The position numbers were made by a program, and so were the translations under genes. This document shows, piece by piece, positions 1 through 11,055 of a stretch of DNA of 64,000 nucleotides. Position 1 is the stretch's first letter. Each line of letters begins with the position of its first letter. The stretch is from Conus ventricosus (taxonomy: Eukaryota; Mollusca; Gastropoda; Neogastropoda; Conidae): contig CM031616.1 of the NCBI GenBank assembly GCA_018398815.1, forward strand, positions 67,155,316-67,219,315, read 5' to 3'. The notes below the pieces were generated by a model. It had not been told where the DNA came from and ran no database searches. It saw only the letters and a list, made by a program, of their open reading frames with translations.

Positions 1-907
1 AAACTCACTGCCGGGTGCCATCAAGTTGCCCCCAAATGCATTTCATTTTAAAATCAAAATTTATACGACAGTCTTGAGATCTGCATATTGACTGATTTTT
101 CTATTTAAAATTCCCCCGATGTTTTACTGTTACCTGGGCCTGAGTCTGGCCATTGCTTTTTACTTTTTGAATATCGTGTGCGACTCTTGTTGCCAGATTT
201 TGCTCTAGGGGCCAACAGGCTGAGTCGCACTTTATTTTATTTTATTTTTTAACATGCGCGCTGGTGACTACTCGTTTTTGAGTGAACCAAATCTTTCAGG
301 AAGAAGAAGAGAAGAAGAAGTGTTCCATCGCGCGGGATCACAGGTCACATTTCTCTTTGGCACAGGAAGAAAAATGAGACAAAGTCGGAAAATGATTTTT
401 TGGTGACCTTTTGTTTCAGTAGTTAGCCAAGCTATCCAACGCTCTCCCACCACCATACCTCAACCTTTTGTTTTTTTACGTTGTTCAGGTTGCGTTTTGC
501 CCATTAAAAAAAAAAAGAGAGGAAAAATGTGTGGCTGTGAATGGTTACTTAGACAAGGTCATTGCTGAAAAAACTGGAGGAAAGTAGAGCCAGAAATTCT
601 GCTACCCATGGTTTGAAATATGTGGTGTTAGTTCTTTTGCATTTTAATTTTAAATGAACTTGTGGTCAAAATACAACACATTGACTGCCATTAGAAATTG
701 ACAGTTGTAATTTTTATGAAATCTAGGACAGAAACCAATGATTCATTTTTTCAAAAAAACGGGAGTGCATTTTGGCTGGAAAAAAAGGAATATAATAGTC
801 TACATTTTCTTTGGGTCATTGTGAACAGACAGTGATAATATAAGGCCGAAAATTGGTGTGATAACGAGAAACTGTTTGTTAAAAGGTAATCTGTCTGTGG
901 TTTTGTG

Positions 908-939
<32 letters not shown>

Positions 940-2994
940 CTTTTTGCTTATTTACGTGTCCCTTTTATCTACTTAATTTTAGTTTTAGGGCCCTTTAAAA
1001 GGTCTTTGAAAAATCCAGAAAGTGGTTTGGAAAGTTTGGGAAAAGTTTGGGAATTTTGGGATGCTCTTAGGCTATGAACCCTGAATTTTTTTCGTTCACG
1101 GACTACATGCATACTGTCCGCTGAACACTGTGGAAGTCAGTCGGCAAGTGTGCATGGTTTGTCATGATGGATGGTTTGATGGTGACACAGTGGTGACAGC
1201 TTGCTTGAGGGCTTCCAGCTCTCGCGTTGCAGTAGAATGAGTCAGAATGTAGTGTGTGTGATGGGAGGGGTGATTGGGGTCAGGATGACTAGCGTCGGAG
1301 TACCATTGAGAAGACATCAAAGCAGGAGGAGTCAAAAAGAGATGAATGAATTAGTAAATAAATAAGTAAATAAAAACAAAAGATGTTGAAAAAGAAAAAG
1401 ATGATGAAGGTACTTTTGTAAGAGACAGACTGTGAAAGTTTTCAGCATTTGCACCTTTTGTCTTGTTACATTTTCATTGAAGAAAAATTGTTCATTTCTT
1501 TTGAGTTTGTTTGGCTTTGGTTTGTTTTGTTTTGAGTTTGGTTATCTGGTTCTTCGTCTGAAGGCAGCCAGCCAGCCAGCCGTTGACTTGCTGACAAATT
1601 CTGCCATTCCTTTGTTGTGAGTTGAGGGCTCTGTGTTTTGAAAGGAAAGAAAGGAAGAGACAGAAATGATTTCAAAGAGAGGGCAGTCTGTGTCTGGAGA
1701 GGCACTGCTTCATACAAAGCTGTTGGCAGGCGTACAGCCTCAGGCACACTGTGATGTCTGCTTCCTCCTCCAAGGAGCTTTTGTTTTCACCAGTGTCCGT
1801 GGTTTGGTTGCCCGTCAGCAAGATGACACAGTCTGACCCCCAAGCACATTGAAGTGTGGTGGGGAAAGACGGAGAGTGACCCCAAGGACAAAGCTGTTCA
1901 CTTCTAGTGCAGACACACATGAGGTCTTCTTCTTTTTCTTCATGCACTGTCATACTGGTGGCGATGCGTTGTGCTGCTGTTTTGCCCCTGACAGGTCAGA
2001 ACCAGCACATCCGACTTAGGCTTTGTTTTTATATCAGAGTGAACGCCCTCCTAGACCGGTTGCTTTATCAGGCTGATGAGTCCAGTCTGCCCAGTTATTT
2101 GTCCTTAGTGGGAGACCAGGTTTGTTCACTGAGGTGTCCTTCCCCAGGGCTAAGAGCTCAAAGCGCAGCTCATGATCGCATGATGCTCCTATCATTGGGC
2201 ATATGGGGTATTTCATTGAAGATAACAGTGCCACCTATTGTCCCGCCCCATCCTGCCAGGAACATGGCCATTTGGTCGGCCACTGCTTATTGGCCCAGGC
2301 AAGCCTGACTTTTATCACAGCTAACCCTCATATCAGGGGGCATCCCCCTATCCGCCACCCAGGGACCCGGCCTGGTTGGGGATAGTCAGCCCAGCTCCAG
2401 CACACATGGGTGAATTCAGATCAAAGGAAGAATCGAATGTCTGTTTGACGGTGACGAAGGTCTACACTCTCCCTAGTACCCTGTCTTTTTTTTTTTTGTC
2501 TTTTTTTTGTCTTTTTTTTTTTTTTTGTTCCAGTCTTATTCTTTTCTGAATGTAGTTTTTAGATGTATGTGAATTTGTCCAGGAGGTATGTGGAGGTGGT
2601 GTTTAGTTTGAGACTATGATGATGTGTGAATGTGGTGTGTGTGTGTGTGTGGGCATGTGGGCACATTGTGTTTGTAAGCTTGTGTGTGAGAGGATTGTGT
2701 TTGTGTATTGAAAGAGTTTGTTACAGCGTGTATGTGTGTGTGTGTGTGTGAGTGAGTGAGTGTGTGTGTGTGTGTGTTTGTGCGTGCGTATGTGTGTGCA
2801 TATGTGCATGAATTGTATTCTTGCATGAGGACTAGCACAGGAGGACACAATGTTTGTGCATGTTGAGGCAAGGAGGAATACCTGTGTGTGTGTGTGTGTG
2901 TGTGTATGTGAAATAACTGGAAAGATGTTTGCTCCAAGTTAGCTGTCATGGAGGGGGAGGGGCATGGACATTTGCGGTGACCTTAGCATCGATG
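1..2994. other. no gene recognised; probably GBE1 intron
   Basis: AT-rich sequence with many stop codons in every frame, a (TG)n run at about 909-937, poly-T runs near 2485-2526 and TG arrays at 2636-2905. Short open frames on both strands at 1432-2385 show no family motif. Because GBE1 exons upstream of 4183 must exist, this is most likely intron. Confidence 0.5.
2636..2905. repeat. interrupted TG microsatellite
   Basis: Several TG runs (2636-2652, 2732-2778, 2883-2905) separated by TG-like degenerate sequence. On the minus strand it yields His-Thr repeat open frames that are not genes. Confidence 0.9.
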
Positions 2995-3747
2995 CATACC
3001 TGTCAAGTCTTACGTTTTTTCCGTAATTCTTATGGATTTTCGACATTTTTCAAGTCTTACGGCGTACGGCAAAAACCTTACGTATTTTACCACAAAAAAA
3101 AATGTGAAAAAAAAATCTGTTGCGATGGTTCGTCTGGAGCTTTTGTTTAATCGCGCGGTAACTGCATTGTGCAATCAGTGGAAGTTATAGTCTAGACGCA
3201 TGCGCAAAGCATTCTACCAACACTTCCTTCACTTACGTGTGTCAAAGTTGTACTCGAGCTATAACGTTCGACAGCATGGCTTCAAAACCTCCGGCTAAAA
3301 AACCGAAGCTCTACTTCGGTCGCTACCAAACTGAATGGGAGACAGAAAAGGAGTTTCAAAAGTTAATCACAAGTTCCGAGGAGGGGAAGGAATATGCATA
3401 CTGCAAAGCGTGCAGAAAATCAGTGAAAGTGTCGGCGTCAGGTCGTTTCGATGTGGTTCGTCATTTCCAAAGTGAAACGCATAAGCGTTCTGTGCGAGTC
3501 AAATCATGATTGCTGAGTTGTGGTATTGTGTTCATCAAAAGTGAGTAAACAGTTCCTAGTGTTGTATAAAATGTCACAGTGTGTTTGTATGTGTGTGTGT
3601 GTTACAGTGTATGCATGTTTGGCATGGTTTGTTTTTCTTAATGTTACAATTTTCTATATTCATGGGTTTCTTATGGTTTTTGGTTAAAACTTATGGTCAG
3701 ACGATAAAAATCTTATGACAAGAGCCTAGAATAGCTTGACAGGTATG
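2995..3747 (+). mobile_element. 753-bp non-autonomous DNA transposon carrying a zinc-finger ORF
   Basis: Starts CATACCTGTCAAG and ends with its inverse CTTGACAGGTATG (13-bp terminal inverted repeats), flanked by TCGATG on both sides (2989-2994, 3748-3753). It encloses the small ORF at 3276-3509. Termini and ORF type resemble the element at 16373-17210 (termini CAGACC.GCCAACC). The superfamily is uncertain; a hAT-like origin is suggested by the BED-like finger, but a 6-bp target duplication is not the usual 8 bp. Confidence 0.75.
3276..3509 (+). CDS. BED/C2H2-like zinc-finger protein fragment in transposon
   Basis: The 77 codons begin MASKPPAKKPKLYFGRY with a basic N-terminus, then YAYCKACRKSVKVSASG and HFQSETHKRS: a C-x2-C ... 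H-x4-H finger as found at the N-terminus of transposase-derived proteins. An ATG 39 bp upstream is in frame, but the ATG at 3276 has the better context (A at -3 region, G at +4). The catalytic domain is absent, so this is only a DNA-binding fragment. Confidence 0.5.
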   Translation: MASKPPAKKPKLYFGRYQTEWETEKEFQKLITSSEEGKEYAYCKACRKSVKVSASGRFDVVRHFQSETHKRSVRVKS

Positions 3748-3753
3748 TCGATG

Positions 3754-4182
3754 TAAGCCAAAGGGGGTTTATGCTAACGCAGTTGTAACTTTTGTGGGAC
3801 AGTGTGTCAATGTTGTAGTGTTTATGTGGCGTGTGCATGTCTTAATGGTTACAATGTGCCTGTCTGTGGGATCATGATTTGTGCTTGTGTATTAGGATTG
3901 TGATGTATGTTTGTCTCTAGGATCATGGTGGGTGCGTGCTAGTTTGATCATACTTTGATTCAAGCATGCAGTATTTTTTTTCAAAATACCTACTTAGGCC
4001 TTTGGTACTGTACATTTGTTAATTTGTTATAATTCAGTAGTCTTGCCAGAGCGAGTGAAGGAATCATGGGTTTTCTGTCGTCTTTATAGTGTTTTTGTAT
4101 TCTTTTCATCGCTTTATGATTGTTCTGAATCTATGATCTATAGCCCACTTACTTTATGTGTGTGTGTGTGTGTTTTTTCCAG
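3754..4182 (+). other. GBE1: GBE1 intron sequence before the first exon in the window
   Basis: TG-rich low-complexity DNA ending in an acceptor made of eight TG repeats (4157-4172), six T, CC and AG. No other feature seen. Confidence 0.6.
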
Positions 4183-4316
4183 AGCTACGTCAGCACCAAG
4201 CACAACGGGGACAAGGTGATTGTGTTTGATCGCGGCGAAGACCTGGTCTTTGTTTTCAACTTCCATCCAAGTCAGAGCTACACCGAGTACAAGATCGGGG
4301 TGAAACACCCTGGAGT
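4183..4316 (+). CDS. GBE1: GBE1 antepenultimate coding exon
   Basis: Acceptor AG is at 4181-4182, preceded by eight TG and six T. The exon encodes [18 protein letters not shown] through YKIGVKHPG and ends after two bases of a Val codon. The donor is GTATCC at 4317. Ending at 4314 instead (donor GTGTAT) would break the frame with the next exon, so 4316 is preferred. Confidence 0.85.
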
Positions 4317-7300
4317 GTATCCTTTCCCGCTCTGGGTCGCTGGGAAGGGGAAGATTTTTTTTTACCCAAGTGTCAATGTGAGTTGCGGCCCCTGTGTTCC
4401 TTCAGGCGGGCACAGCACTCTGATCGAATGGGACGTGAACGTCTTGCTGCAGGGTTGTTCTCGTCTGCCTTCTGTGTGGCTTTCACGTCCTCCTCTCTTC
4501 ATTTAACATGTTTCATCTGCATGCAAGCGCAGGAAGGGGTGTGGTAATTGGGCTACAAAATCTCTTGGTTGGCTCGAAGGTAAACTTTTTTTTTTTTTTT
4601 TAATTCCCTGTTATGACTCGGTTAGGAGAGTCAGGTCAGAATGATAATCGATCATTTGTGATGGGTTTCCCCACCCACCCCACCCCACCCCACCCCACAT
4701 TTACAAGTAGAGTTTTGTTAAAAACCTACCCGGGAATTTGTCGAGAAGACTAGACAAGCTCAGACAGGATAAGTGTTATGGTGTTTCAGTGACGTGTTGG
4801 ACTCCAGCCTTAGTGTGTGACCATTTTTGATTACCCAGTGTTATGGTGTTTCAGTGACGTGTTGGACTCTAGCCTTAGTGTGTGACCATTTTTGATTACC
4901 CTGCCACATGGGCAGCCACACTCCGACTTTGGGGGATTTTGGAGACTGATAATGTTATGCTTGGAGCCGCCGTGGCGAAGTGGTTAGCGTCGCGGACTCC
5001 CGGCTGGGAGGTCGTGGGTTCGAATCCCATCAGAGGCATGTGGGTTTTTTCTGCCCCGACCAGCTCCTACCCAGAGTCGAGTTTGCTGCGGACTCAGTTG
5101 GGAAGACTGGGACCACACAGTCGAGTTTCATCCACTTAATGGATGCGTTTCTGAGAGTGTTGCTCAAATTTCCTGACCAACACTGCAGGTGCCTGTATCT
5201 CTCGGGCCTGGTTGACGCCAGGATATATTATGAAAGGAAGCATAGAGTACAGCCCTGTCATGTAGTCTCAGACCGAAATGGAAATCCGTAGCATCATCTT
5301 AATCATCCTCATTCCCATTGATCACCATTTAAAAATTTTTTTTTTTAAAGTCTCAAATTCTGTGGCCCTTCATGCCCTGCTCTCATGGTGACCTCAATTT
5401 CGATGTCCTCTCCACGTCTGTGGCCTTGGTTTGGTTCCGTCGGGGTCACCGGTATCGGCGAGTCCATGGGGGCTGTCGTTGGACGGACGTGGTGGCGCCC
5501 TCCGGAGGGAGAGCTCACTCACGCCGGCTCCGCGACTAAGCAATTATTGTCGTCAGTAGGGGGCTTAGTAGGTGGTGTCCTGCGTATGTTAGATCAGAAC
5601 AGGCGCCACTGAACACCACCGAAGTGACTCGGCAGCAGTGCAGTGTCTCCTCTGGTGGGTTGCCTCTTGACGACTTGACATTGACTGCTCCCTGTGGATT
5701 GCCGGTGCCGGGGCTGCGGCGGGGCCAGCCGGGCTATGGCTGTGGACGGTGTGTCGGAATGAGCGGCGTGGGTGCACTGCCTCTGAGGTGACGCAGAGGT
5801 TGGGACAGCCAAAAGAAAAAAAAAAAAAAATGTTATGCTTGGAGCTTGTCACAACTGAAGACAATCCCTGCATTACTATGCAGAGCATAACAACATTTTG
5901 ATGTAGCCTTGGTGTTTAAGCCTATGTCAGTTGGTCCGACACAGGCTTAAAGCCAAGGCGGTGTGTGTCTTGTGAATGTATGTCTCTAGTTGGCCCCAGT
6001 GGAGATCACCTGATGTACGTCTTCTGGCCAAGCACAGCCAGATGTGCGAGAGCATTTCATGGAACAGAGGGTTGCTTTTAGGACTGCTTGATATATAGCC
6101 ATGCCGTGTAGGCAGCCATGTTTGGTCTTCAGAGGATCTAACTCCTTTTAGGAGAATGATTATTTTGTGTGGAACTTACCACGGCCAGCGACTGTGCCTT
6201 TGCAACACTGTGTCATGTAGGCCTTAGGGTCCACCCGCTGTCAAATGCTGACAAACGTTTTGAAAATGAATCGGCCACTTGCGGTGATGGGGCACCATGA
6301 GTTCTCCATGGAAAAGGACATGGCTTCCTGCTGCAACTGTCTGAAAATGAAATAAGGGAAACTGGCATGGCTCGAAAGTCCCTAAACCTCTGTTTGTCAG
6401 CAGTTTTTGGGTGTCTGACTGTCAATCAACTCGTCATTTCAGTTTCACTTTCAACCCTGTTTGTGATGGCTACAGAAATCGAAAGGAGGGGCGTGGGAGG
6501 AGGGGGGGGGGGGGGGGGGGGATGAGGAGGAAGTGACTCAGTGTATCCAAAGATGTAGTCCCGTAGCTGTAGTGAATTTGCTGTTACAGTGTGCAGCATG
6601 TGAAGTGGCGGTCAGTTTTGAGATACGATGCGGTCAGTCCTTGGTTTTCAAACACATCAAGTGTCAAGTGTCGTTAGACATGGAAATCCTTACATGATGC
6701 TGTCAGTTTTCAGTTCCTAGCCCCTCCTCCCCTCCCCCCAGCAAAAGTGGGTTATTTTGAAAGACTGCTGTGTTAAAATGGGTTATCCTTTTTCTGACTG
6801 AACCCTTTCTTCGCAACAAATTTGAAAAATTATTGATAAAGCTCTGCCCAGAAAAGGTTGACAAACGAAGCACAAGACAAAACACGGCACGTTTCAACCT
6901 CTTAGGTCTTCTTCAAGCAAGATAGGCAACACTCGGGACAACAAAAATGTACAAGCAGTCACTTATCTTCATCCAGTTCGGTTCTTCGTGTCATGTTGTT
7001 GGCTCTCGTTTGGAAGGAAAAGGAGTGATATATATCTCAAACTGTTTGACTTTTTTTTTTTTTCAAAGTAGACTCTTTGACCAGCGGTCAGATATCACAT
7101 TGTTTTGGACACTGATGCAGAAGAATTTGACGGTCACAAACGTCTGGACAATACGACTCCTCATCACACTTTTCCTGAACCCTGGCACGAGCGACCCCAT
7201 CACACCTTTGTAAGTCTGGTGAACGCAGAGGCATAGAACTGACAGATGTTGACATGGGCTGTTTTGTGTGTTTGTTGTTGTTTTTACTCACATGTGTAAC

Positions 7301-7731
7301 ACAGTGACTCAGTGTAGTTGCCTTGTTTTGTATGTGTGTGTGTGTTGTGTGTGTGAGTGAGTGTATGGTATGTGCATGTGTACAGTAAACTTAAACGTTA
7401 GTATTTTCTTGTCTGTGTATAAATGCTGGCGCAGCCCAACTGGGCATGAAAGCAAGTACTGACAAGACCTTCCCAGCTATTTCTTGCATGAAGGTTGTGG
7501 CCAAACTATATTGGTCGTGAATCCACAGTTGAGGTCTGGTTGCAAAGTGAAGAGACTGCAAGTGGAAATCTGAACAAATTTTTTAATGTTAGTAATAGCG
7601 CACCACCGCCTCCCCCCCCCCCCCAAAAAAAAAACAAAAAAAACGCAAACAAATCACAAGTCTTGTGATTCGTTTGGTCTCAGGGGTTTTTTTTGGTGGT
7701 GCGCTGTGTTACCATTGAGGTGTTCAGCTTT

Positions 7732-7762
<31 letters not shown>

Positions 7763-9842
7763 GGTTGGGTTTTTTTTTTCATTTTACCAAATCAATCTTT
7801 TTGAGAAATCATGATCAGATGAACTGTAGAGCTTGATGCAGTGATAAAAAAAAAAAGAACAACAAATAAGTTTAATGATATTTTTATGCAGAAATTGTAA
7901 CAAAAATGAATTTGAATTGGGTCAAAATGAGATCATTTGATATATAGCTTGTACCAAGCAGAAGAGTAGATATGAACAGTGGCAGTGTTTACTCGTGAAC
8001 ACATGTTGGCCAGACACACATGTGTCCTGTCAAAATTAGCCAGGTGAAGTGTGTAGTGTTTTGTAGAGAATCAAGGCCATGAAGTCACATGAATTGGTAA
8101 ATCACACTGCCTAACTGGTTTCTACTTCAAAGGCGACCCAGCAACACCAAGACATTGGTCTTTGTGACATACATTCTGCAAACTTTAACAGCATGGATGG
8201 AAGGGGGGGGGGGGGGGGGGGGGAATGTCTTGGTGTTGCTGGGTCGCCCGTTCATAGTCTCATAATAATCAGCCTGTTGATTGTGGAGACTCAACGGAAG
8301 AAGAAGAAGAAGGGAATCTGAAAAGCTAGCAGCATGGATAAAAAGGGGTAAAATGTGAAAAGCTAGCAGCATGGATAAAAAGGGGTAAAATGTGAAAAGC
8401 TAGCAGCATGGATAAAAGGGGAAATCTGAAAAGCTAGCAGCATGGATAAAAGGGGGAAAATGTGAAAAGCTAGCAGCATGGATAAAAGGGGAAAATCTGA
8501 AAAGCTAGCAGCATGGATAAAAGGGGGAAAATGTGAAAAGCTAGCAGCATGGATAAAAGGGGAAAATCTGAAAAGCTAGCAGCATGGATAAAAGGGGGAA
8601 ATCTGAAAAGCTAGCAGCATGGATAAAAGGGGAAAATGTGAAAAGCTAGCAGCATGGATAAAAGGGGGGAAATGTGAAAAGCCAGCAGCATGGATAAAAG
8701 GGGTGAATGTGAAAAGCTAGCAGCATGGATAAAAGGGGTGAAATGTGAAAAGCCAGCAGCATGGATAAAAGGGGGAAAATGTGAAAAGCTAGCAGCATGG
8801 ATAAAAAGGGGAAAATGTGAAAAGCTAGCAGCATGGATAAAAGGGGGAAATCTGAAAAGCTAGCAGCATGGATAAAAGGGGAAATCTGAAAAGCTAGCAG
8901 CATGGATAAAAGGGGGAAAATGTGAAAAGCTAGCAGCATGGATAAAAGGGGAAAATGTGAAAAGCTAGCAGCATGGATAAAAGGGGAAAATCTGAAAAGC
9001 TAGCAGCATGGATAAAAGGGGGAAATCTGAAAAGCTAGCAGCATGGATAAAAGGGGGAAAATGTGAAAAGCCAGCAGCATGGATAAAAGGGGGAAATCTG
9101 AAAAGCTAGCAGCATGGATAAAAGGGGGGAAATGTGAAAAGCTAGCAGCATGAATAAAAAGGAGGAAATCTGAAAAGCTAGGGTCAAAACAGAATGAAAC
9201 GTCATCATTGGCGACAGTGTGAAACGACACCAACGTTTAGAACAAATTTAGGCTGAAATGCGTTGGGAGACAAAAAGCTGATCAAGGAAAGGAAGCCTTT
9301 CTTTGAACTTTGACTCACTCACAGTGTAGTGAGGGAACTGGAAGATGGATGTCACATTCTCTCCACCGTCCCCTTCCCCCCACCCTTTACTTCCCCTATC
9401 TCCACGCAACCTCCATCTTTCCTCCCCCTTTTCATAACACACGGAATGTGAGTCCATACAAGCTGTTACCCGTCTTGTCTCAATGTAGGTGACGGGTGAT
9501 GAACAGAATGTGATTGTTGTATGCTTGGAAGAGGCTGCGTAATGGTTGGGTGAGAACTGACACAGTGTGACAGGTAGAGTGGAAGAAGCACCAAGCGAAC
9601 AAACCTTATCGTGCTTTCTCTCTCCAGCACAAGAAAAAGAAAGGGTATTTCCACATCGAATAATGTCCCACCTACATGTGTTATCGTAGTCGTTTTCGGT
9701 ATTCTTAAGAAGAATCTTGAGAAGACGTTGTTCAGGGACTTTGAGGAGTTTTAGAATTAGCTGCTGTTTAGTTTTGTACATTTTGCCTGTACCAACGGTC
9801 AGTTCCAGTAGAGATTTCTATCAACACTCTAGTCAGGGTTTC

Positions 9843-9876
<34 letters not shown>

Positions 9877-11055
9877 CCATTTTCTGTGCCACCATAAAGA
9901 ACATTTTTCTCCAAGATCCCTCTCACCACTGTGCAGACAGCAGTTGTGGCCTTGCAATATATTCATCACTCAGACAAGAACACGCTGTGATCTCTGTTGA
10001 TGTTAGAGGAGAGAATTAATGCCACAGTGATCAGTGATAAGACATCGCTTGCAATACGATTTGTTGAACAGTTCAGCAGAAAGATGAAAATCAAAGTTTT
10101 CTTGTATTTTAGCACACAAGAACAACTGAAAATATCAGTACTCGGGCGCATGATAGCAGAGTGGTTTTCTAATTTTATTTTGGTTTCTTTCGAAATGGCT
10201 TCTGTGCTGTGTTTTGTGAATTGTTATTGGCTTTGAAGATTGTAGGCCTACTTATTGTTTCACCATTAATTTGTTATCAGCCACTTAAAGAGTCATCAAA
10301 CCAATGATGATCTTGGTTATTATCTGGAGAAGAACAGTTTTGCTGATCTTGAAGTTTAGTGGCATCCGTATTAAAAGCACTGGCTGTCTTAAGCCACATC
10401 TGTAGTAATTGTTACAGGATGACCTTGAATTGTACGAGCTCATTTAGTTTCGTAGTCACAGAGTGATTGAAATATGTTGTTTCCATGACAAGTTTTTTTA
10501 ATTCAATGTGCATGAAAATACAGATTAGAATTTTGAATAATCTTCTTTTTACTCTGCGTTTGTGTCATTATGAACACAGTTGGTTTACAACTATGGGTCG
10601 GGTGAGTGCATGCTGTGTTAGTCCTATCTAGTTTCCTTCTCTCGTTTTCACACACACCATCTGTCCTGTGTCAGACATGCTTCTTGTGCGTGTGTGTATG
10701 TGTGTGTACACACGTTTTTTCTTTCTTTTTTTTTAATAACCATGGTGATTAGTAAACATGATCGAATTCTCTTGTCCCGTGAACATGATTTTGAGTGAAC
10801 TCAGTAGTCAAAGATGTGTGCTTGCGCATGAATGTGTACACGTGTCCTGTCTGCAATGCACTTTTGCCCAGAGGACGATGATGGCATGTATCTATAAAAA
10901 TCAAGAAGTACATCAAACATCAGGGATGCTGTTATTTTTTTTTCTTCCAGAAATGCATTATCGTCATGTAACAGTGGTTTCCAAGTTAACTCAACGTGTT
11001 TTGTTTTTATGTGCAGGTCTATATACCAGCACGAACGGCCATCGTCTTGGGTTGA
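4183..11055 (+). CDS. GBE1: 1,4-alpha-glucan (glycogen) branching enzyme, last three exons (partial gene)
   Basis: Exons 4183-4316, 7092-7209 and 11017-11055 join in frame and code for the C-terminal all-beta domain of glycogen branching enzyme, the cytosolic enzyme that makes alpha-1,6 branch points in glycogen. The joined protein reads [17 protein letters not shown], then [20 protein letters not shown], then [16 protein letters not shown], then [12 protein letters not shown] and stop. These match the order of the human segments (YVS.KH.GNKII.FER, FNFHPSKSYTDYR, VLDSDAAEYGGHQRLD, VYIPSR). All junctions are GT-AG and phase-consistent. The catalytic barrel and N-terminal CBM48 lie upstream of the window, and I found no earlier exon in 1-4182. 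Identification is from remembered family sequence, not a search. Confidence 0.9.
4773..4902. repeat. two tandem copies of a 65-bp unit
   Basis: A unit beginning GTGTTATGGTGTTTCAGTG starts at 4773 and again at 4838, with one or two differences. It leads straight into the interspersed repeat that continues to 4967. Confidence 0.9.
4880..5965 (+). repeat. interspersed repeat family R1, copy 1, split by a retroposon
   Basis: 4880-4967 plus 5829-5965 together equal the contiguous copies at 45480-45676 (+) and 23790-24035 (-). Shared landmarks are TTTTTGATTACCC, CCACATGGGCAGCCACACT, GGAGACTGATAATGTTATGC, GCATAACAACATTTTGATG and CTTAAAGCCAAGGCGGTG. No coding capacity is recognised. The family is non-coding in all three copies. 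Confidence 0.85.
4968..5828 (+). mobile_element. 861-bp tRNA-headed retroposon with poly(A) tail and 17-bp target duplication
   Basis: The 5' end has an RNA polymerase III promoter: A-box-like GTGGCGAAGTGG (~4972-4983) and B box GGTTCGAATCC (5017-5027). The 3' end is an A-rich tail (5814-5828). It is flanked by identical AATGTTATGCTTGGAGC at 4951-4967 and 5829-5845. This is the signature of LINE-driven insertion of a SINE. At 861 bp it is long for a SINE, and its middle part (5380-5580) recurs on the minus strand at 36960-37180, so it may be composite. Confidence 0.88.
6503..6520. repeat. poly-G tract
   Basis: About 18-20 uninterrupted G within a G-rich stretch of GBE1 intron. Confidence 0.9.
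6815..6990. repeat. palindromic repeat family P, half copy
   Basis: Left arm only: ...AAAAATTATTGATAAAGC, CACAAGACAAAACACG, CAACCTCTTAGGTCTTCTTC, then CACTTATCTTCATCCAGTTC. It matches the first half of the full copy at 63263-63625. GBE1 intron. Confidence 0.75.
7092..7209 (+). CDS. GBE1: GBE1 penultimate coding exon
   Basis: Acceptor ...GGTCAG at 7086-7091 and donor GTAAGT at 7210. The first base completes a Val codon, followed by 39 codons: [19 protein letters not shown] then [20 protein letters not shown]. The GHKRLD core corresponds to GGHQRLD of vertebrate GBE1. A 62-bp overlap with other-frame ORFs is incidental. Confidence 0.88.
7538..7690. repeat. palindromic repeat family P, internally collapsed copy
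   Basis: GGTTGCAAAGTGAAGAGACT is the family's 5' end. The two arms then meet directly at CAAATCACAAG/TCTTGTGATTCGTTTG, an exact small palindrome near 7650-7680, with the centre lost. Confidence 0.6.
7741..7764. repeat. poly-G tract
   Basis: 24 G flanked by T runs on both sides, GBE1 intron. Confidence 0.9.
8132..8248. repeat. 25-bp perfect inverted repeat around a poly-G loop
   Basis: 8132-8156 (GGCGACCCAGCAACACCAAG + ACATT) is the exact reverse complement of 8224-8248. The 67-bp loop ends in 22 G (8202-8223). Confidence 0.92.
8318..9182. repeat. minisatellite, 34-36-bp unit, about 25 copies
   Basis: Each unit contains GAAAAGCTAGCAGCATGGAT followed by AAAAGGGG and a variable AAAT(C/G)T joint. 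Length differences come from the A and G runs. On the minus strand it is open and repeats [13 protein letters not shown], which is an artefact of unit length near 36. It lies in the last GBE1 intron. Confidence 0.95.
9183..11016 (+). other. GBE1: GBE1 intron, no other feature recognised
   Basis: Contains a 30-base poly-T (9842-9871), a CT/TC-rich patch and ordinary AT-rich sequence. A 177-codon minus-strand open frame (9248-9781) has no recognisable motif and no codon bias I can see. Confidence 0.5.
11017..11055 (+). CDS. GBE1: GBE1 terminal coding exon
   Basis: The acceptor is TATGTGCAG at 11008-11016. The 13 codons read [12 protein letters not shown] and TGA. The protein ends a few residues earlier than human GBE1, which extends beyond the VYIPSR strand. 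It is identified by the VYIP.R motif and by the phase-0 junction with the preceding exon. Confidence 0.82.
   Translation, partial: VYIPARTAIVLG

Noticed and set aside
1907..2308. 133-codon open frame upstream of GBE1, considered as an earlier GBE1 exon
   Set aside because: Its translation does not resemble the branching-enzyme segment preceding YVS.KH, and it lacks a matching donor.
4315..4506. Extension of the GBE1 exon through 4506 (open frame continues)
   Set aside because: The residues after KHPGV do not match the family, while the exon at 7092 continues the match in phase.
4972..5037. Functional tRNA gene
   Set aside because: A and B boxes are present, but the sequence is the head of an inserted retroposon with poly(A) tail and target duplication. 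I could not complete a proper cloverleaf.
9248..9781. 177-codon minus-strand open frame
   Set aside because: No recognisable domain and no start context. It crosses CT-rich intron sequence of GBE1, and length alone is not enough.
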